Counted from the first letter of the stretch, positions 1 through 10,244 are shown. The stretch is DNA of 64,000 nt from Pseudomonas sp. ICMP 561 (GCF_002699985.1 NZ_LKBT01000014.1:1-64000), one strand, 5' to 3'. Made by a program: numbers and translations. The notes: generated by a model from the letters alone, not told the origin.

Positions 1-57
1 CTCCACAGCTACAACAACTACTTGTCGCCAATAGCTATGGAGCAGCAGGCGGCTTGA
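1..57 (+). CDS. C-terminal tail of an IS3-type transposase (partial)
   Basis: The first 18 codons of the window form an open frame ending in TGA at 55-57. The encoded tail (LHSYNNYLSPIAMEQQAA) looks like the extreme C terminus of IS3-family OrfB transposases, which often end in an R/L-L-H-x-x-x-G/N-Y-x-S/T-P motif. The DDE domain lies outside the window. Support comes from the IS-end-like sequence 14 bases downstream. The identification rests on a very short peptide, so it is tentative. Confidence 0.45.
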   Translation, partial: LHSYNNYLSPIAMEQQAA

Positions 58-92
58 TCACCGTAATCGGTGTCCGGAAAAACTTGACCAGA
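1..92 (+). mobile_element. Right end of an IS3-type insertion sequence
   Basis: Directly after the transposase-like tail, positions 71-90 read TGTCCGGAAAAACTTGACCA. This resembles the terminal inverted repeats of IS3-group elements, which typically carry a TGTCCGG(T/A)AAAACTTGACC-like end. The element would enter the window from the left. Its left end and any target duplication cannot be seen. A REP hairpin begins three bases after the presumed end. Confidence 0.45.
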
Positions 93-94
93 AC

Positions 95-170
95 AGCTTG
101 CTCGCGATAAAGACCTGCTGAGAACTAGCGTCTGGCCTGACGCTATCGCGAGCAAGCTCACTCCTACAGG
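95..170. repeat. REP-type inverted repeat
   Basis: AGCTTGCTCGCGATA (95-109) is mirrored by TATCGCGAGCAAGCT (144-158), followed by CTCCTACAGG. This is the usual form of a paired pseudomonad REP sequence between genes, able to fold into a long hairpin. It belongs to a different sequence family from the other REPs in the window. Confidence 0.8.
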
Positions 171-297
171 TCCTATGCTTGCCGCGAGACAGCGTGGCGT
201 CAGGGCGATCTTCTACAAAAAAATGCATTTCACTTAAAAGATTACATCTGTTCGACAGAAAGCAGTGCACACGGACTAGCTTAGCCCCTTCGAAGGC

Positions 298-335
298 AAA
301 AAAAGCCCCGCCGTTTGAAGGGCAGGGCTGTTTTG
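298..335 (-). terminator. Rho-independent terminator of rimO
   Basis: On the minus strand AGCCCTGCC pairs with GGCGGGGCT around a short loop and is followed by a run of seven T residues. It lies just after the rimO stop codon in the right orientation. Confidence 0.8.
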
Positions 336-357
336 ATGCATCAGCTCAAGCGGAGGT

Positions 358-1701
358 TCAGAGCGTCTCGGCCCAAAGGTCGTACTCATCTGCGTCGGTA
401 ACGCGGCACATCACCTTGTCGCCTGGCTTGAGGGTGCTGTTCTCATCCAGAGCGATGAACACGTTGCCGTCAATTTCCGGTGCGTCGAAGAAGCAGCGGC
501 CTACGGCGCCTTGTTCGTCAACTTCGTCAATCAGCACTTCGATTTCCCGGCCGATTTTCATTTGCAGGCGAGCTGCGCTGATGGCCTGTTGGTGCGCCAT
601 GAAGCGGTCCCAGCGATCCTGTTTGACGTCGTCCGGCACAATGGCCGCGTCCAGCAGGTTGGCCGGCGCGCCCTCAACCGGCGAGTACTGGAAGCAACCG
701 ACGCGATCCAGTTGCGCTTCGGTCAGCCAGTCCAGCAGGTATTGGAAGTCTTCTTCGGTTTCGCCTGGGAAGCCAACGATGAAGGTGGAGCGGATGATCA
801 GGTCCGGGCACTGTTCGCGCCAGTTCTTGATGCGGGCCAGGGTCTTGTCTTCGAAAGCCGGGCGCTTCATCAGCTTAAGGACTTTCGGGCTGGCGTGCTG
901 GAAGGGGATATCCAGATACGGCAGGATTTTCCCGGCTGCCATCAGTGGAATCAGCTCGTCAACGTGCGGATATGGGTAAACGTAGTGCAGACGGACCCAG
1001 ACGCCCATGGTGCTGAGGGCTTGGCACAGCTCGGTCATGCGAGTCTTGACCGGAGCGCCATTCCAGAAGCCGGTGCGGTACTTGATGTCGACACCGTAGG
1101 CACTGGTGTCCTGAGAGATCACCAGCAGTTCTTTCACGCCGGATTTGACCAGACGCTGTGCTTCGTCGAGCACATCGCCCACCGGGCGGCTGACCAGCTT
1201 GCCGCGCATCGACGGGATAATGCAGAAGCTGCAACTGTGATTGCAGCCTTCGGAAATTTTCAGGTATGCGTAGTGGCGCGGGGTCAGCTTGACGCCTTGT
1301 GGCGGCACCAGATCAATCAGCGGGTTGTGATCAAGCTTTGGCGGCGCGGCATCGTGCACAGCGTTGACCACTTGCTCATACTGCTGCGGGCCAGTAACGG
1401 ACAGCACGCTTGGGTGCACGTCACGGATCACGCTTTCATCAACACCCATGCAACCGGTGACGATGACCTTGCCGTTTTCTTTGATGGCGTCGCCAATCAC
1501 TTCCAGCGATTCAGCCTTGGCCGCGTCGATGAAGCCGCAGGTGTTGACCACAACAACATCGGCGTCCTGATAAGTCGGCACGACTTCGTAGCCTTCCATG
1601 CGCAGTTGGGTGAGGATGCGCTCGGAGTCAACCAAAGCTTTTGGGCAACCCAGACTGACGAACCCGACCTTGGGAGCGGATGGCGTGGTGACGGTGGACA
1701 T
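358..1701 (-). CDS. rimO: Ribosomal protein S12 methylthiotransferase RimO
   Basis: A radical-SAM enzyme that adds a methylthio group to the conserved aspartate of ribosomal protein S12. The 447-residue length matches the family. The N-terminal MTTase domain has its three cluster cysteines at about 19 (SLGCPK), 55 (NTCGF) and 84 (TGCMG). The radical-SAM motif C-x3-C-x2-C is at 153-160 (CNHSCSFC), followed by the TIM-barrel core and a C-terminal TRAM domain from about 375. The gene is divergent from kup, as in P. aeruginosa PA0916/PA0917, and has its own terminator. The ATG start gives the normal N terminus. Confidence 0.96.
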   Translation of the reverse strand: MSTVTTPSAPKVGFVSLGCPKALVDSERILTQLRMEGYEVVPTYQDADVVVVNTCGFIDAAKAESLEVIGDAIKENGKVIVTGCMGVDESVIRDVHPSVLSVTGPQQYEQVVNAVHDAAPPKLDHNPLIDLVPPQGVKLTPRHYAYLKISEGCNHSCSFCIIPSMRGKLVSRPVGDVLDEAQRLVKSGVKELLVISQDTSAYGVDIKYRTGFWNGAPVKTRMTELCQALSTMGVWVRLHYVYPYPHVDELIPLMAAGKILPYLDIPFQHASPKVLKLMKRPAFEDKTLARIKNWREQCPDLIIRSTFIVGFPGETEEDFQYLLDWLTEAQLDRVGCFQYSPVEGAPANLLDAAIVPDDVKQDRWDRFMAHQQAISAARLQMKIGREIEVLIDEVDEQGAVGRCFFDAPEIDGNVFIALDENSTLKPGDKVMCRVTDADEYDLWAETL

Positions 1702-1991
1702 TGACTAACCTCGGCGGAGATGTGGGCTTCGGCATTTAGCCGAGGCAACAGCTGGGCGCTGGTATCCCGTACAGGATTCGTGCGCCTCTGATCAAAAAGT
1801 GCGCAATTCTAGCGATCAGCCCTGCGATTGACCAGTGTTATGCAGAGAATTACGACGAGTGCTGCGCTATGCTTCGCGTCGTTACGAAATATGTCTGGTT
1901 TTTGCGTAGCCACCAGCACGCAATCTGTATGGGTGAGTCTGAGCACTGTCGTGTGCTTTTGCGGTTCAAACCCAGGTTTCAGGAGTGGTAA

Positions 1992-3890
1992 ATGAGTCAA
2001 GCAAACAGTCAGGCTGGAACCGGACATCCAGTGTCAAAACCCTTCGCGCTGTTGATCGCCGCGGTTGGTGTGGTTTACGGCGATATCGGCACCAGCCCGC
2101 TGTACACCTTGAAAGAGGTGTTTCAGGGCGGTTATGGCGTAGACGTCACCCATGACGCCGTACTCGGCATTCTGTCGCTGATCTTCTGGTCACTGATCTG
2201 GGTCGTTTCCTTCAAGTACATGGCGTTCATCCTGCGTGCTGATAACCAGGGCGAGGGCGGCATCATGGCGCTTACCGCCCTGGCGCGTCGGGCCACCATC
2301 AAGTATCCGAAACTGCAAATGACCATGGTCGTTTTCGGTCTGTTCGGTGCCGCGCTGTTTTACGGGGACAGCATGATTACCCCGGCGATCTCGGTGCTGT
2401 CGGCCATGGAAGGGTTGGAGCTGGCCTTTGATGGTATCGATCACTGGGTAGTGCCGATGGCGCTGGTGGTGCTGGTTGCGCTGTTTTTGATTCAGCGTCA
2501 TGGCACTGCGCGTATCGGCGTTTTGTTCGGGCCAGTGATGGTCACCTGGTTTGTCGTGCTTGGGCTGTTGGGGATCAATGGCATTGCGCATCAGCCGGAA
2601 GTGCTGCATGCCATGAACCCGGTGTGGGCCGTGCGCTTCTTTATCGTTCATCCAGGCATCGGCGTCGCAATCCTCGGTGCAGTGGTGTTGGCGCTGACCG
2701 GTGCCGAAGCGCTGTACGCCGACATGGGCCATTTTGGTCGCAAGCCGATTGCTCGTGCCTGGTTTGCGCTGGTGCTTCCCGCGCTGGTGCTCAACTATTT
2801 CGGTCAGGGCGCGCTGGTTCTGGAAAATCCCGAAGCGGCACGTAACCCTTTCTATCTGTTGGCACCCGGTTGGGCTTTGCTGCCGCTGATCGGGCTGTCG
2901 ACGCTGGCGACGGTAATCGCCTCACAAGCGGTGATTTCCGGCGCGTTCTCCATGACCTTGCAGGCGATCCAGCTTGGCTACATCCCGCGCATGCACATTC
3001 AGCATACGTCCAGTGACGCCCAGGGCCAGATTTATATTGGCGCGGTGAACTGGTCGTTGATGGTCGGTGTGATTCTGCTGGTATTGGGGTTCGAGTCTTC
3101 TGGCGCGCTGGCCTCGGCCTATGGCGTTGCGGTAACCGGGACCATGTTCTGCACCACCATTCTGGTGTCGTCAGTCATGCTGCTGCTCTGGAAGTGGCCT
3201 GCAGTTCTGGCGGTGCCGCTGTTGTTGGCGCTGCTGTTGGTGGACAGTCTGTTCTTCGCTGCCAACGTGCCGAAAGTCATTCAGGGTGGCGCGTTCCCGG
3301 TCATTGCCGGGGTGGTGTTGTTTATCCTGATGACCACCTGGAAGCGCGGTAAGCAACTGCTGGTGGAGCGTATCGATGAGGGCGGGCTGCCGCTGCCGAT
3401 TTTCATCAGCAGTATCCGTGTTCAGCCGCCGCACCGGGTTCAGGGCACAGCGGTGTTCCTGACTGCTCGCAGTGATGCCGTGCCGCATGCGCTGTTGCAT
3501 AACATGCTGCATAACCAGGTGCTGCATGAGCAGGTTGTGTTGCTGACGGTTGTCTATGAGGACACCCCCCGGGTACCGGCGCAGCAGCGTTTTGAAGTCG
3601 AGGCTTATGGCGAAGGCTTCTATCGAGTGATCCTGCATTTTGGCTTTATTGATGAGCCGGATGTGCCCGCTGCACTGGCCCTGTGTCACTTGGAAGAGCT
3701 GGATTTCAGCCCAATGCGCACGACTTATTTCCTGAGTCGCGAAACGGTGATCCCTTCGAAGATTGTAGGAATGGCCCGATGGCGTGAGGCGCTGTTTGCA
3801 TTCATGTTAAAGAACGCCAACGGAAATCTGCGCTTCTTCAAGTTGCCGTTCAACCGGGTTATCGAGCTGGGGACGCAGGTGGAGATGTAG
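1992..3890 (+). CDS. kup: Low-affinity potassium transporter Kup
   Basis: A K+ uptake permease of the inner membrane, probably working as a K+/H+ symporter. The protein has 632 residues. The N-terminal signature [17 protein letters not shown] occurs at about 26-42, followed by some twelve hydrophobic segments to about residue 450 and then a soluble C-terminal tail typical of KUP/HAK proteins. AGGAG at about 1981 lies eight bases before the ATG. The gene is monocistronic: a REP pair and a bidirectional terminator follow. No regulatory motif was identified in the 290-bp divergent region shared with rimO. Confidence 0.96.
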   Translation: MSQANSQAGTGHPVSKPFALLIAAVGVVYGDIGTSPLYTLKEVFQGGYGVDVTHDAVLGILSLIFWSLIWVVSFKYMAFILRADNQGEGGIMALTALARRATIKYPKLQMTMVVFGLFGAALFYGDSMITPAISVLSAMEGLELAFDGIDHWVVPMALVVLVALFLIQRHGTARIGVLFGPVMVTWFVVLGLLGINGIAHQPEVLHAMNPVWAVRFFIVHPGIGVAILGAVVLALTGAEALYADMGHFGRKPIARAWFALVLPALVLNYFGQGALVLENPEAARNPFYLLAPGWALLPLIGLSTLATVIASQAVISGAFSMTLQAIQLGYIPRMHIQHTSSDAQGQIYIGAVNWSLMVGVILLVLGFESSGALASAYGVAVTGTMFCTTILVSSVMLLLWKWPAVLAVPLLLALLLVDSLFFAANVPKVIQGGAFPVIAGVVLFILMTTWKRGKQLLVERIDEGGLPLPIFISSIRVQPPHRVQGTAVFLTARSDAVPHALLHNMLHNQVLHEQVVLLTVVYEDTPRVPAQQRFEVEAYGEGFYRVILHFGFIDEPDVPAALALCHLEELDFSPMRTTYFLSRETVIPSKIVGMARWREALFAFMLKNANGNLRFFKLPFNRVIELGTQVEM

Positions 3891-3919
3891 TTTGGCGGTA
3901 CGCACCGCACATGTTTCCC

Positions 3920-4013
3920 CCTGTTGGAGCGAGGCTTGCCCGCGAAGAGCGTTAACGCGGTGGGTCTGATCCACCGAGTCAACGGGTTCGCGGGCAAGCC
4001 TCGCTCCAACAGG
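3920..4013. repeat. REP inverted pair, GCGGGCAAGCCTCGCTCCAACA family
   Basis: CCTGTTGGAGCGAGGCTTGC at the left is answered by the same sequence inverted at the right end. The pair is able to fold into a long hairpin between kup and its terminator. The same family occurs at 60861-60923 and as a single unit at 58458-58483. Confidence 0.9.
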
Positions 4014-4044
4014 GATGCGGGTCTACATGGACAAACTCCACAAC

Positions 4045-4083
4045 AAAAATCCCCGCAGCCTCACAGCTGACGGGGATTTTTTT
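4045..4083. terminator. Bidirectional rho-independent terminator
   Basis: AAAAATCCCCG (4045-4055) pairs with CGGGGATTTTTTT (4071-4083). The A tract on one side and the T tract on the other allow it to serve both kup (plus strand) and the convergent AcvB/VirJ-type gene (minus strand). Confidence 0.85.
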
Positions 4084-4101
4084 GTGTTGCCTTAAAGCGA
4101 C

Positions 4102-5436
4102 TTACTGCGCTGTGGTCTTGCCCTGACGCTTGTTGATGAAAGCAATCAAACGCTTGGCCAGAGCCGGGTAGTTTTCGTCGAAGTGGTGACCCCCAGGCAG
4201 TTGGAGTTTCTCGCCAACAGCCGTGGTATCAGTACAGCCACTTTCCTTGATCTCTTCCACGCCATACACGCACAGCACTTTATCGCCCGGCAATTTCGCC
4301 ATTTCCGGACCCGTTTGCAGATCCTTGCCTGCCGCACCTAGCCAGCCATCGACGCGAATCTCGAAACTGCCAGTGCGTGCGAAAGCCAGCAGAATCATGC
4401 CGTCGACTCGGTCCTGATCTTCTTGCGCCAGACGGTTATAAACCGCTGGCAGTACATCTGCGCCGAACGAGTAACCCGCCAGAATAAAACGCTTGGCACC
4501 CCATTTCTGACGGTAGTGCTGCATCAGCTCGGTCAGGTCAGCTGCGGTCTGCTCAGGGGATTTGTGTTCCCAGTAATAACGCAGCACGTCGATGCCAACC
4601 ACTGGATAGCCCATGCCGGCCATGTCCCCGGCAACAACTTTGTCCAGATCACGCCAGCCACCGTCACCGGACAGGAACAGCGTCACGGTATCCGAGGGTT
4701 GAGCAGCAGGCACTTCGACCACAGGGATGCCCAGACCGCCGCCTTTATCGTCTTCGCCGACCAGCTTGCGGCGCAGCTCGCTGTTGAGGACTTGCGGCAG
4801 CTTGATGTCGTAATCGCTGATGCTGGTATCGGCGTTGGCCTGATCGCGCACGAACGCTGCCGGCTCATCGTCCGGAGCATCGTTCCACGCCACCATCCAG
4901 TGACCGTGTGGCGCGGCTTTGGGCAGCGGTACGTCACAGATCACCGGTGGGGTCTCGTCGGGCTCAAGTGCCTTGACCGGCTGAGAAGGTACTTCCAGAT
5001 AGAAGCCTACTGAAATGGCCTCCGCCTTGTCGTTGTTCTGCCCGGCGAGCCAGCGCCATGCGAGCGTTGCGCCTGGGCCGATACCGGCCACAACGGTCGG
5101 CGCTTCGTCGAGTTTGCCAAGCGCCTCGTTGAAGGTCTTCTGCTGCAATGTGCAGTCTGCTTTGGGCAGTACGACCTGAATGATTCGGGCAGAGGCATCC
5201 TGGCTCAGCGCCTGCAGTTGTTTGTCCGATAGCAAGTCGTCTGCGGTGACTGCCAGTGCGACACGAACCTTGGCTCGGGTGCCCGGTGTGACAGTGGTCA
5301 GGGCCGAGCCGTCGGTCAATGTTGAACGGTCCAGTGTTGCCGGTGGGGCGGGGCGGCTCCACAGCCATACCCCGAGAATCAGAACCACAACAAACAGCAG
5401 TGCTGCGAGCAAAATGCGCCGGTAGCGTTGAATCAT
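4102..5436 (-). CDS. AcvB/VirJ-family periplasmic hydrolase (aminoacyl-phosphatidylglycerol hydrolase candidate)
   Basis: A 444-residue protein with one N-terminal membrane anchor (about 8-26) followed by two alpha/beta-hydrolase-like halves. The C-terminal half has the conserved LFLSGDGGWRD (about 253-263), the nucleophile elbow GYSFG with Ser323 and a late histidine in GGHHFDE. P. aeruginosa PA0919, next to the aminoacyl-PG synthase PA0920, and Agrobacterium AcvB belong to this family and are reported to hydrolyse alanyl- or lysyl-phosphatidylglycerol in the periplasm. Here the start codon overlaps the mprF stop by one base (TGATG), so the two genes are translationally coupled. The function is inferred from family and context. 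Confidence 0.85.
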   Translation of the reverse strand: MIQRYRRILLAALLFVVVLILGVWLWSRPAPPATLDRSTLTDGSALTTVTPGTRAKVRVALAVTADDLLSDKQLQALSQDASARIIQVVLPKADCTLQQKTFNEALGKLDEAPTVVAGIGPGATLAWRWLAGQNNDKAEAISVGFYLEVPSQPVKALEPDETPPVICDVPLPKAAPHGHWMVAWNDAPDDEPAAFVRDQANADTSISDYDIKLPQVLNSELRRKLVGEDDKGGGLGIPVVEVPAAQPSDTVTLFLSGDGGWRDLDKVVAGDMAGMGYPVVGIDVLRYYWEHKSPEQTAADLTELMQHYRQKWGAKRFILAGYSFGADVLPAVYNRLAQEDQDRVDGMILLAFARTGSFEIRVDGWLGAAGKDLQTGPEMAKLPGDKVLCVYGVEEIKESGCTDTTAVGEKLQLPGGHHFDENYPALAKRLIAFINKRQGKTTAQ

Positions 5437-8078
5437 CAGCGTTTCACCAATCCAGTCAGGCCGCCCGCAATCAGGGCAGCGGTGTCAGCCAGTGCCACCA
5501 GCGGATCGAGTCCGGCGGGCACGGCCATATAGCGAGGTTCCCAGTCAGGCTGGAATTTGTCTTTGAAGCGACGCAGACCCTGGAAGTTGTAGAGCTGCTC
5601 GCCGCGACGGAACACCATCGAACCCAGGCGCTGGGTCAGAGGCGCGCCACGGCGCGGTTGCAAGCCCGACAGCGGCACCATGCCCAGGCTGAAGCGTTCG
5701 TAGCCGTGTTCTTTGTAATACAGAATCAGCCCGACCATCATGAACTCCATGGTCAGCTTCGGTGCATCAGGGTGAGCGCGCATCAGGTCCAGGCTGGCAA
5801 GGTCACGACGCGAAGTCTCCAGCAGGTTGGCGAACGCCACCGGCTTGCCCTCGAAGTGGATGATCGCGATACGGAAATGCTTGAGGTACTCAGGGCTGAA
5901 ACGACCCAGCGAGAAGCCTTTTTCACGGACATTCTTGCCGGTAAGCCAGGCGTCGGAGATGATTTTCAGCTCCTCCAGCGGCGCTTGACCTGCTTCATAG
6001 ATCTCCAGTGACAAACCGTCACGCCCACCCCGATTCCAGGTGTAGCGCAAGTCTTTCATTTCCTTGCCCTTGGCTTCGATATCAAAGCGCAGCAAGTTGA
6101 CGCGTGCCTCTTCACCCAGCTTGATCGCGGTCAGGCCGATGTCCATATAGAACGGCAGATTTTCTGCGCGCACTTGATAGAACACTGGCCGGGCGTGGTG
6201 CACGTCACACAGGTCACGGAATTGCCAGATCAGCTCGGCGCGTTGTTGAGTCGGGCCGATCGGATCATAGAGGGCCACCAGGCTGCGGCCCCGATGGGCG
6301 TACATCAGAAATGCATTGCCTTGAGGGTGCAGCAGGACAGCCTTGTCGCCGGTCAGCACCAGCCCGCCGTCAGGCTGTGACGACGCGTTGACGATCTCGG
6401 CGGCCTTGGCCAGCTCCGAGGCGTCTGGCAGCTTGATAACCGGGCGCGCAGTGCGCAGTAGCCAGGTCAGGGAAATAATGATCAGCAGCACGGCGCTGCC
6501 CAATGCGGAGCGCAAGCCACGAGGGGCGTCCGCGTCCAGCGTGAACTGCCACCACAACTGGTGGCTGTAGGGCACGTCCTGATAGGCGAACAGCAGCAGC
6601 CAGAATGAAGCGCCCAATACGCACAGGGTCGCTACCAGATACAGCGGCGAAAAGGGCAGCTCCAGCAGACGGCTCGGGCGGTAGAAAGAGCGGCGGAAGA
6701 TAGCCAGCAACGCTGCGGTCAGGATTAGCAGTGTGGCTTCTTCATAATCGAAGCCTTTGAGCATCGACAGTGCTGCACCTGCCAGTAGCAGAATGACCGT
6801 CAGCATCCATGCGGCCGAGAGGCGACGGCGCAGCCCTTGAGCCAGCAGCAGGCACAGGACGCCAATCAGGCTGGCGCCAAAGTGCGAAAGGTTGATCAGC
6901 CGATGAGGGATAAGGAATCCCAGGTCTTCCAGACGTGTATCGATTTCCGGGGTTGCGCCAGAGAACAGCAACACGACGCCGGAAAGGAACACCAGCAGCG
7001 CCAGAATCGGTGCCGCCAGACCCGAAGCGACGCGCATCGCCTGTTTGGTTGGCAGCAACCGCTGACCTTCAGTAAACAGCAGCACCAGACACGCCAGTAA
7101 CAGTGGCAGGACGACGTAAATCATCCGATACAGCAGCAACGCAGCAGCCAGCGGGGCGGCGCCAAGCTCGTTGGCAAAGGCGGCGAGCAGGATGGCCTCG
7201 AAAACTCCCACGCCACCGGGTACATGGCTAAGCACGCCAGCGGCGAGGGCCAGCAGATACACCAGTACAAATGCACCGAAGGGAGGGGATTGTGGCAGCA
7301 GGAGGTAGAGAACAGTCGCAGCGGCCGCAACGTCCAGTGCCGTAATCACCAGTTGCATCAGCGTCAGGCGTACGCCGGGAAGGCGCAGAGTGCGGCGTCC
7401 GGCACGCACCAGCAGGGTATGCGGGATGGTCTGCTCGGGCAGTCGGCGGCGATAAATTGCAATGGCCAGCACAGCGGTCAGCACGAGTACGCCAATAGCG
7501 ATGCCTGCCAGCACGTTTACCGGGGTGTGCAGCGCCAGCGATGCTCCGGACAGATTGCTCAGGGTTGCCAGTGCTGCCAGCGGTGGCAGGGCGCATCCTA
7601 GAGAAAGGCTGGCAAACAGCGTCATACGGGCTACTTCGACCGCGCCAATACCTTTGCGGGAGTACAGTCGATAGCGCACCGAACCGCCCGACAGCATCGA
7701 CAGGCCTACGGCGTTACCAATGGCGAAGGCTGTGAAGCCGCCCATGGCGAGGGTTTTGTTGGGTAGATCAACCCCGGCGTAACGACTGGCAGACCATTCA
7801 TAGCCCAGCAGAATAATGAAGCCGATCACCGTGGCCAGCAGGGCACCTGCCAGAGACGCGGCAGGCACACTCAGCAATGAATCCTGCAATGCATAGAGAT
7901 CAAGCTCGCTCAACATGTGTCGGCAAGCAATCAAGGCCACGGCAAATAGCAGCAACGTAACGCCCAGGCCTATGGGCTGGCGATATTTACTCAACAACTC
8001 CAGCCATTGGAGGCGGGCAGGTTGGATGGGTTGATTCGCCGTAACTGCTTCGTTCGGTTCTGACGGGTTGGCGCGCAT
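5436..8078 (-). CDS. mprF: Bifunctional phosphatidylglycerol aminoacyltransferase/flippase MprF
   Basis: Transfers an amino acid from aminoacyl-tRNA to phosphatidylglycerol and flips the product, which lowers the net negative charge of the membrane and raises tolerance to cationic peptides. The protein has 880 residues. The N-terminal half (to about 530) is a chain of hydrophobic helices forming the flippase. The soluble C-terminal synthase domain (about 540-860) has GNAT-like folds, including the family block LMRAHPDAPKLTMEFMMVG. I chose ATG 8078 over an upstream TTG because AAGGAG lies correctly before it. The P. aeruginosa orthologue makes alanyl-PG; which amino acid is used here cannot be read. 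First gene of a two-gene operon with the AcvB/VirJ-type hydrolase. Confidence 0.95.
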   Translation of the reverse strand: MRANPSEPNEAVTANQPIQPARLQWLELLSKYRQPIGLGVTLLLFAVALIACRHMLSELDLYALQDSLLSVPAASLAGALLATVIGFIILLGYEWSASRYAGVDLPNKTLAMGGFTAFAIGNAVGLSMLSGGSVRYRLYSRKGIGAVEVARMTLFASLSLGCALPPLAALATLSNLSGASLALHTPVNVLAGIAIGVLVLTAVLAIAIYRRRLPEQTIPHTLLVRAGRRTLRLPGVRLTLMQLVITALDVAAAATVLYLLLPQSPPFGAFVLVYLLALAAGVLSHVPGGVGVFEAILLAAFANELGAAPLAAALLLYRMIYVVLPLLLACLVLLFTEGQRLLPTKQAMRVASGLAAPILALLVFLSGVVLLFSGATPEIDTRLEDLGFLIPHRLINLSHFGASLIGVLCLLLAQGLRRRLSAAWMLTVILLLAGAALSMLKGFDYEEATLLILTAALLAIFRRSFYRPSRLLELPFSPLYLVATLCVLGASFWLLLFAYQDVPYSHQLWWQFTLDADAPRGLRSALGSAVLLIIISLTWLLRTARPVIKLPDASELAKAAEIVNASSQPDGGLVLTGDKAVLLHPQGNAFLMYAHRGRSLVALYDPIGPTQQRAELIWQFRDLCDVHHARPVFYQVRAENLPFYMDIGLTAIKLGEEARVNLLRFDIEAKGKEMKDLRYTWNRGGRDGLSLEIYEAGQAPLEELKIISDAWLTGKNVREKGFSLGRFSPEYLKHFRIAIIHFEGKPVAFANLLETSRRDLASLDLMRAHPDAPKLTMEFMMVGLILYYKEHGYERFSLGMVPLSGLQPRRGAPLTQRLGSMVFRRGEQLYNFQGLRRFKDKFQPDWEPRYMAVPAGLDPLVALADTAALIAGGLTGLVKR

Positions 8079-8363
8079 CAATCACTCCTTGGATCGTGCG
8101 CGACAGAATGGAGGTATACAGCCAAGTTACCAATCCCTACGCAAAAAATATTTCGAGATGTTAGCGCGTCATCGTCTAACGAGCGAATGGAGCCTGTTTG
8201 TTCATGGAGCTGTTCAGCAACAGTTCAGCTATTAAACAGCTATCGGCAGAGGGCTGCAAAACTGTCGGGTTTTGTAATGTTACGTTACAACGAGAGGGTG
8301 TGTTGCGGGGAGGGGAAGGGAAAATTGCTTTCCAGCCAACGGGTTGCCCTGTTTTTTAGGCGT
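8079..8363. other. Intergenic region upstream of mprF
   Basis: About 285 bases between the mprF start and the duplicated tRNA segment. It contains the mprF ribosome-binding site (AAGGAG on the minus strand) and a mildly AT-rich stretch near 8140 that could hold its promoter. No RNA gene, coding region or repeat was recognised. Confidence 0.5.
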
Positions 8364-8367
8364 GCAC

Positions 8368-8399
8368 AAAAAAGGCCACTCTTTCGAGTAGCCTTTTTT
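8368..8399 (-). terminator. Terminator of tRNA-fMet copy 1
   Basis: On the minus strand GGCTACTC-GAAA-GAGTGGCC forms an 8-bp stem with a tetraloop, followed by six T residues, immediately after the tRNA CCA end. Confidence 0.85.
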
Positions 8400-8405
8400 G
8401 ATGTT

Positions 8406-8482
<77 letters not shown>

Positions 8483-8495
8483 TCTGTGTGGCGGC

Positions 8496-8523
8496 ATTCT
8501 ACAGCCGAACGACGAGGTGTCAA
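8496..8523 (-). promoter_or_regulatory. Sigma-70 promoter of tRNA-fMet copy 1
   Basis: On the minus strand TTGACA (8523-8518) and TAGAAT (8501-8496) are separated by 16 bases. The -10 box lies 13 bases before the mature tRNA 5' end. Confidence 0.8.
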
Positions 8524-8749
8524 CCTTTAATGTGGAAAGTCGGCGAATTAGTCTGAATTGGGTGGTTGGAGATTTAAGTGTCGGACGGGTAAAGATTTTT
8601 GCTCGTCACGTTCCGGGAGGTTACATCCTTTCGGATTGACCCTTTTCTGTAGGGGCTCACGAGCACCGCGAGGCAGCGATGGCGGTGTTTCAGACAGATG
8701 CTCGTAAGCTTCAGGAGATCTTTACGCACCTTCGTCAAACGACACGCAC

Positions 8750-8781
8750 AAAAAAGGCCACTCTTTCGAGTAGCCTTTTTT
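8750..8781 (-). terminator. Terminator of tRNA-fMet copy 2
   Basis: Same 8-bp stem, GAAA loop and T tract as copy 1. It separates the transcription of the two tRNA genes. Confidence 0.85.
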
Positions 8782-8787
8782 GATGTT

Positions 8788-8864
<77 letters not shown>

Positions 8865-8877
8865 TCTGTGTGGCGGC

Positions 8878-8905
8878 ATTCTACAGCCGAACGCCGGGCT
8901 GTCAA
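8878..8905 (-). promoter_or_regulatory. Sigma-70 promoter of tRNA-fMet copy 2
   Basis: TTGACA (8905-8900) and TAGAAT (8883-8878) on the minus strand with a 16-base spacer, in the same geometry as copy 1. Confidence 0.8.
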
Positions 8906-9125
8906 TGGCTAATTTTCGGAAATTGCTTTTCCTTCAATCGGTTAGCGCTGTTTACTGACCGTCCGGACAAGCTGTAGGCCCCGCTGTACGGGTCTGTCAT
9001 GCAATGTCGGGGGGATCGAATAGCGAAGCAAATACATCAAATTTTCTCGGGTGTGCGCATCATGAGATGTCACATGTCGATACGGGTGAGATACTGACCG
9101 GCCACGCCTCCCGCATAATGCCTAC

Positions 9126-10187
9126 ATGACGCAGCGAAAAATCATCCATGTTGACTGTGATTGCTTCTATGCAGCCATCGAAATGCGCGATGACCCTCGA
9201 CTGGCGGACAAACCGCTGGCGGTAGGTGGCTCTGCGGACAGGCGAGGTGTCATTGCGACCTGCAATTACGAAGCCCGCGCTTATGGTGTGCGCTCGGCCA
9301 TGTCGTCGCGGCACGCGTTGAAGCTTTGCCCTGACCTCACCATCGTCAAGCCGAGAATGGATGCTTATAAAGAAGCATCCAAAGAAATCCAGACCATCTT
9401 CCGTGACTACACCGACCTCATTGAGCCCTTGTCGCTGGATGAGGCGTACCTCGATGTGTCCGACGCCAGTCATTTTTCCGGCAGTGCGACGCGTATTGCG
9501 CAGGACATTAGGCGCCGTGTCTCTAAACAGCTGCATATCACGGTGTCCGCTGGCGTTGCGCCTAACAAGTTTCTGGCCAAGATCGCCAGCGACTGGAAGA
9601 AGCCCAACGGCTTGTTTGTGATTACCCCGGATCAGGTCGAAGATTTCGTTGCGCAATTACCCGTCAACAAGCTGCACGGTGTCGGCAAGGTGACTGCCGA
9701 CAAGTTGGGAAAGCTGGGGATTGTCAGTTGTACTGATCTGCGCGACTGGAAGAAGCTGGCGCTGGTGCGAGAGTTTGGTTCGTTCGGCGAGCGTTTGTGG
9801 GGGCTGGCTCGGGGTATTGATGAGCGGCCGGTCCAGAATGACAGCAGGCGTCAGTCCGTGAGCGTGGAAAATACTTACGACACCGATCTTCCTGATCTGG
9901 CCAGTTGCCTGAAAAAACTACCGGAACTGCTGGAAACCCTGAACGGGCGGGTAGAGCGGATGGAGGGGCAGTACCGGCCTGGCAAACCGTTCGTGAAGGT
10001 AAAATTTCACGATTTCACCCAGACCACACTTGAGCAGGCAGGGATCGGTCGGGATCTGGACAGTTTCGAGCATCTGCTCACGCAGGCATTTGCCCGGGGT
10101 GGCAAGCCAGTTCGTTTGCTTGGGATTGGTGTGCGTTTGCATGATTTACGAAAAGCACATGAGCAGTTGGAGCTGTTTGCGCGCTGA
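9126..10187 (+). CDS. dinB: DNA polymerase IV DinB
   Basis: A Y-family error-prone polymerase for translesion synthesis. The protein has 353 residues, close to E. coli DinB. The catalytic Asp10 lies in HVDCDCFYAAIE and the second acidic pair in SLDEAYLD (about 105-106). The steric-gate region, the helix-hairpin-helix (GVGKVTADKLGKLG, about 184-197) and the little-finger domain follow. The extreme C terminus (ELFAR) resembles the beta-clamp binding tail. I saw no clear LexA box in the 60 bases upstream, so SOS control is not demonstrated here. Confidence 0.95.
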   Translation: MTQRKIIHVDCDCFYAAIEMRDDPRLADKPLAVGGSADRRGVIATCNYEARAYGVRSAMSSRHALKLCPDLTIVKPRMDAYKEASKEIQTIFRDYTDLIEPLSLDEAYLDVSDASHFSGSATRIAQDIRRRVSKQLHITVSAGVAPNKFLAKIASDWKKPNGLFVITPDQVEDFVAQLPVNKLHGVGKVTADKLGKLGIVSCTDLRDWKKLALVREFGSFGERLWGLARGIDERPVQNDSRRQSVSVENTYDTDLPDLASCLKKLPELLETLNGRVERMEGQYRPGKPFVKVKFHDFTQTTLEQAGIGRDLDSFEHLLTQAFARGGKPVRLLGIGVRLHDLRKAHEQLELFAR

Positions 10188-10244
10188 TCGGACTTTTGCA
10201 AGCTTCCTGACACCGCGCTCTTTCGCGAAACAAACATCTGACTC

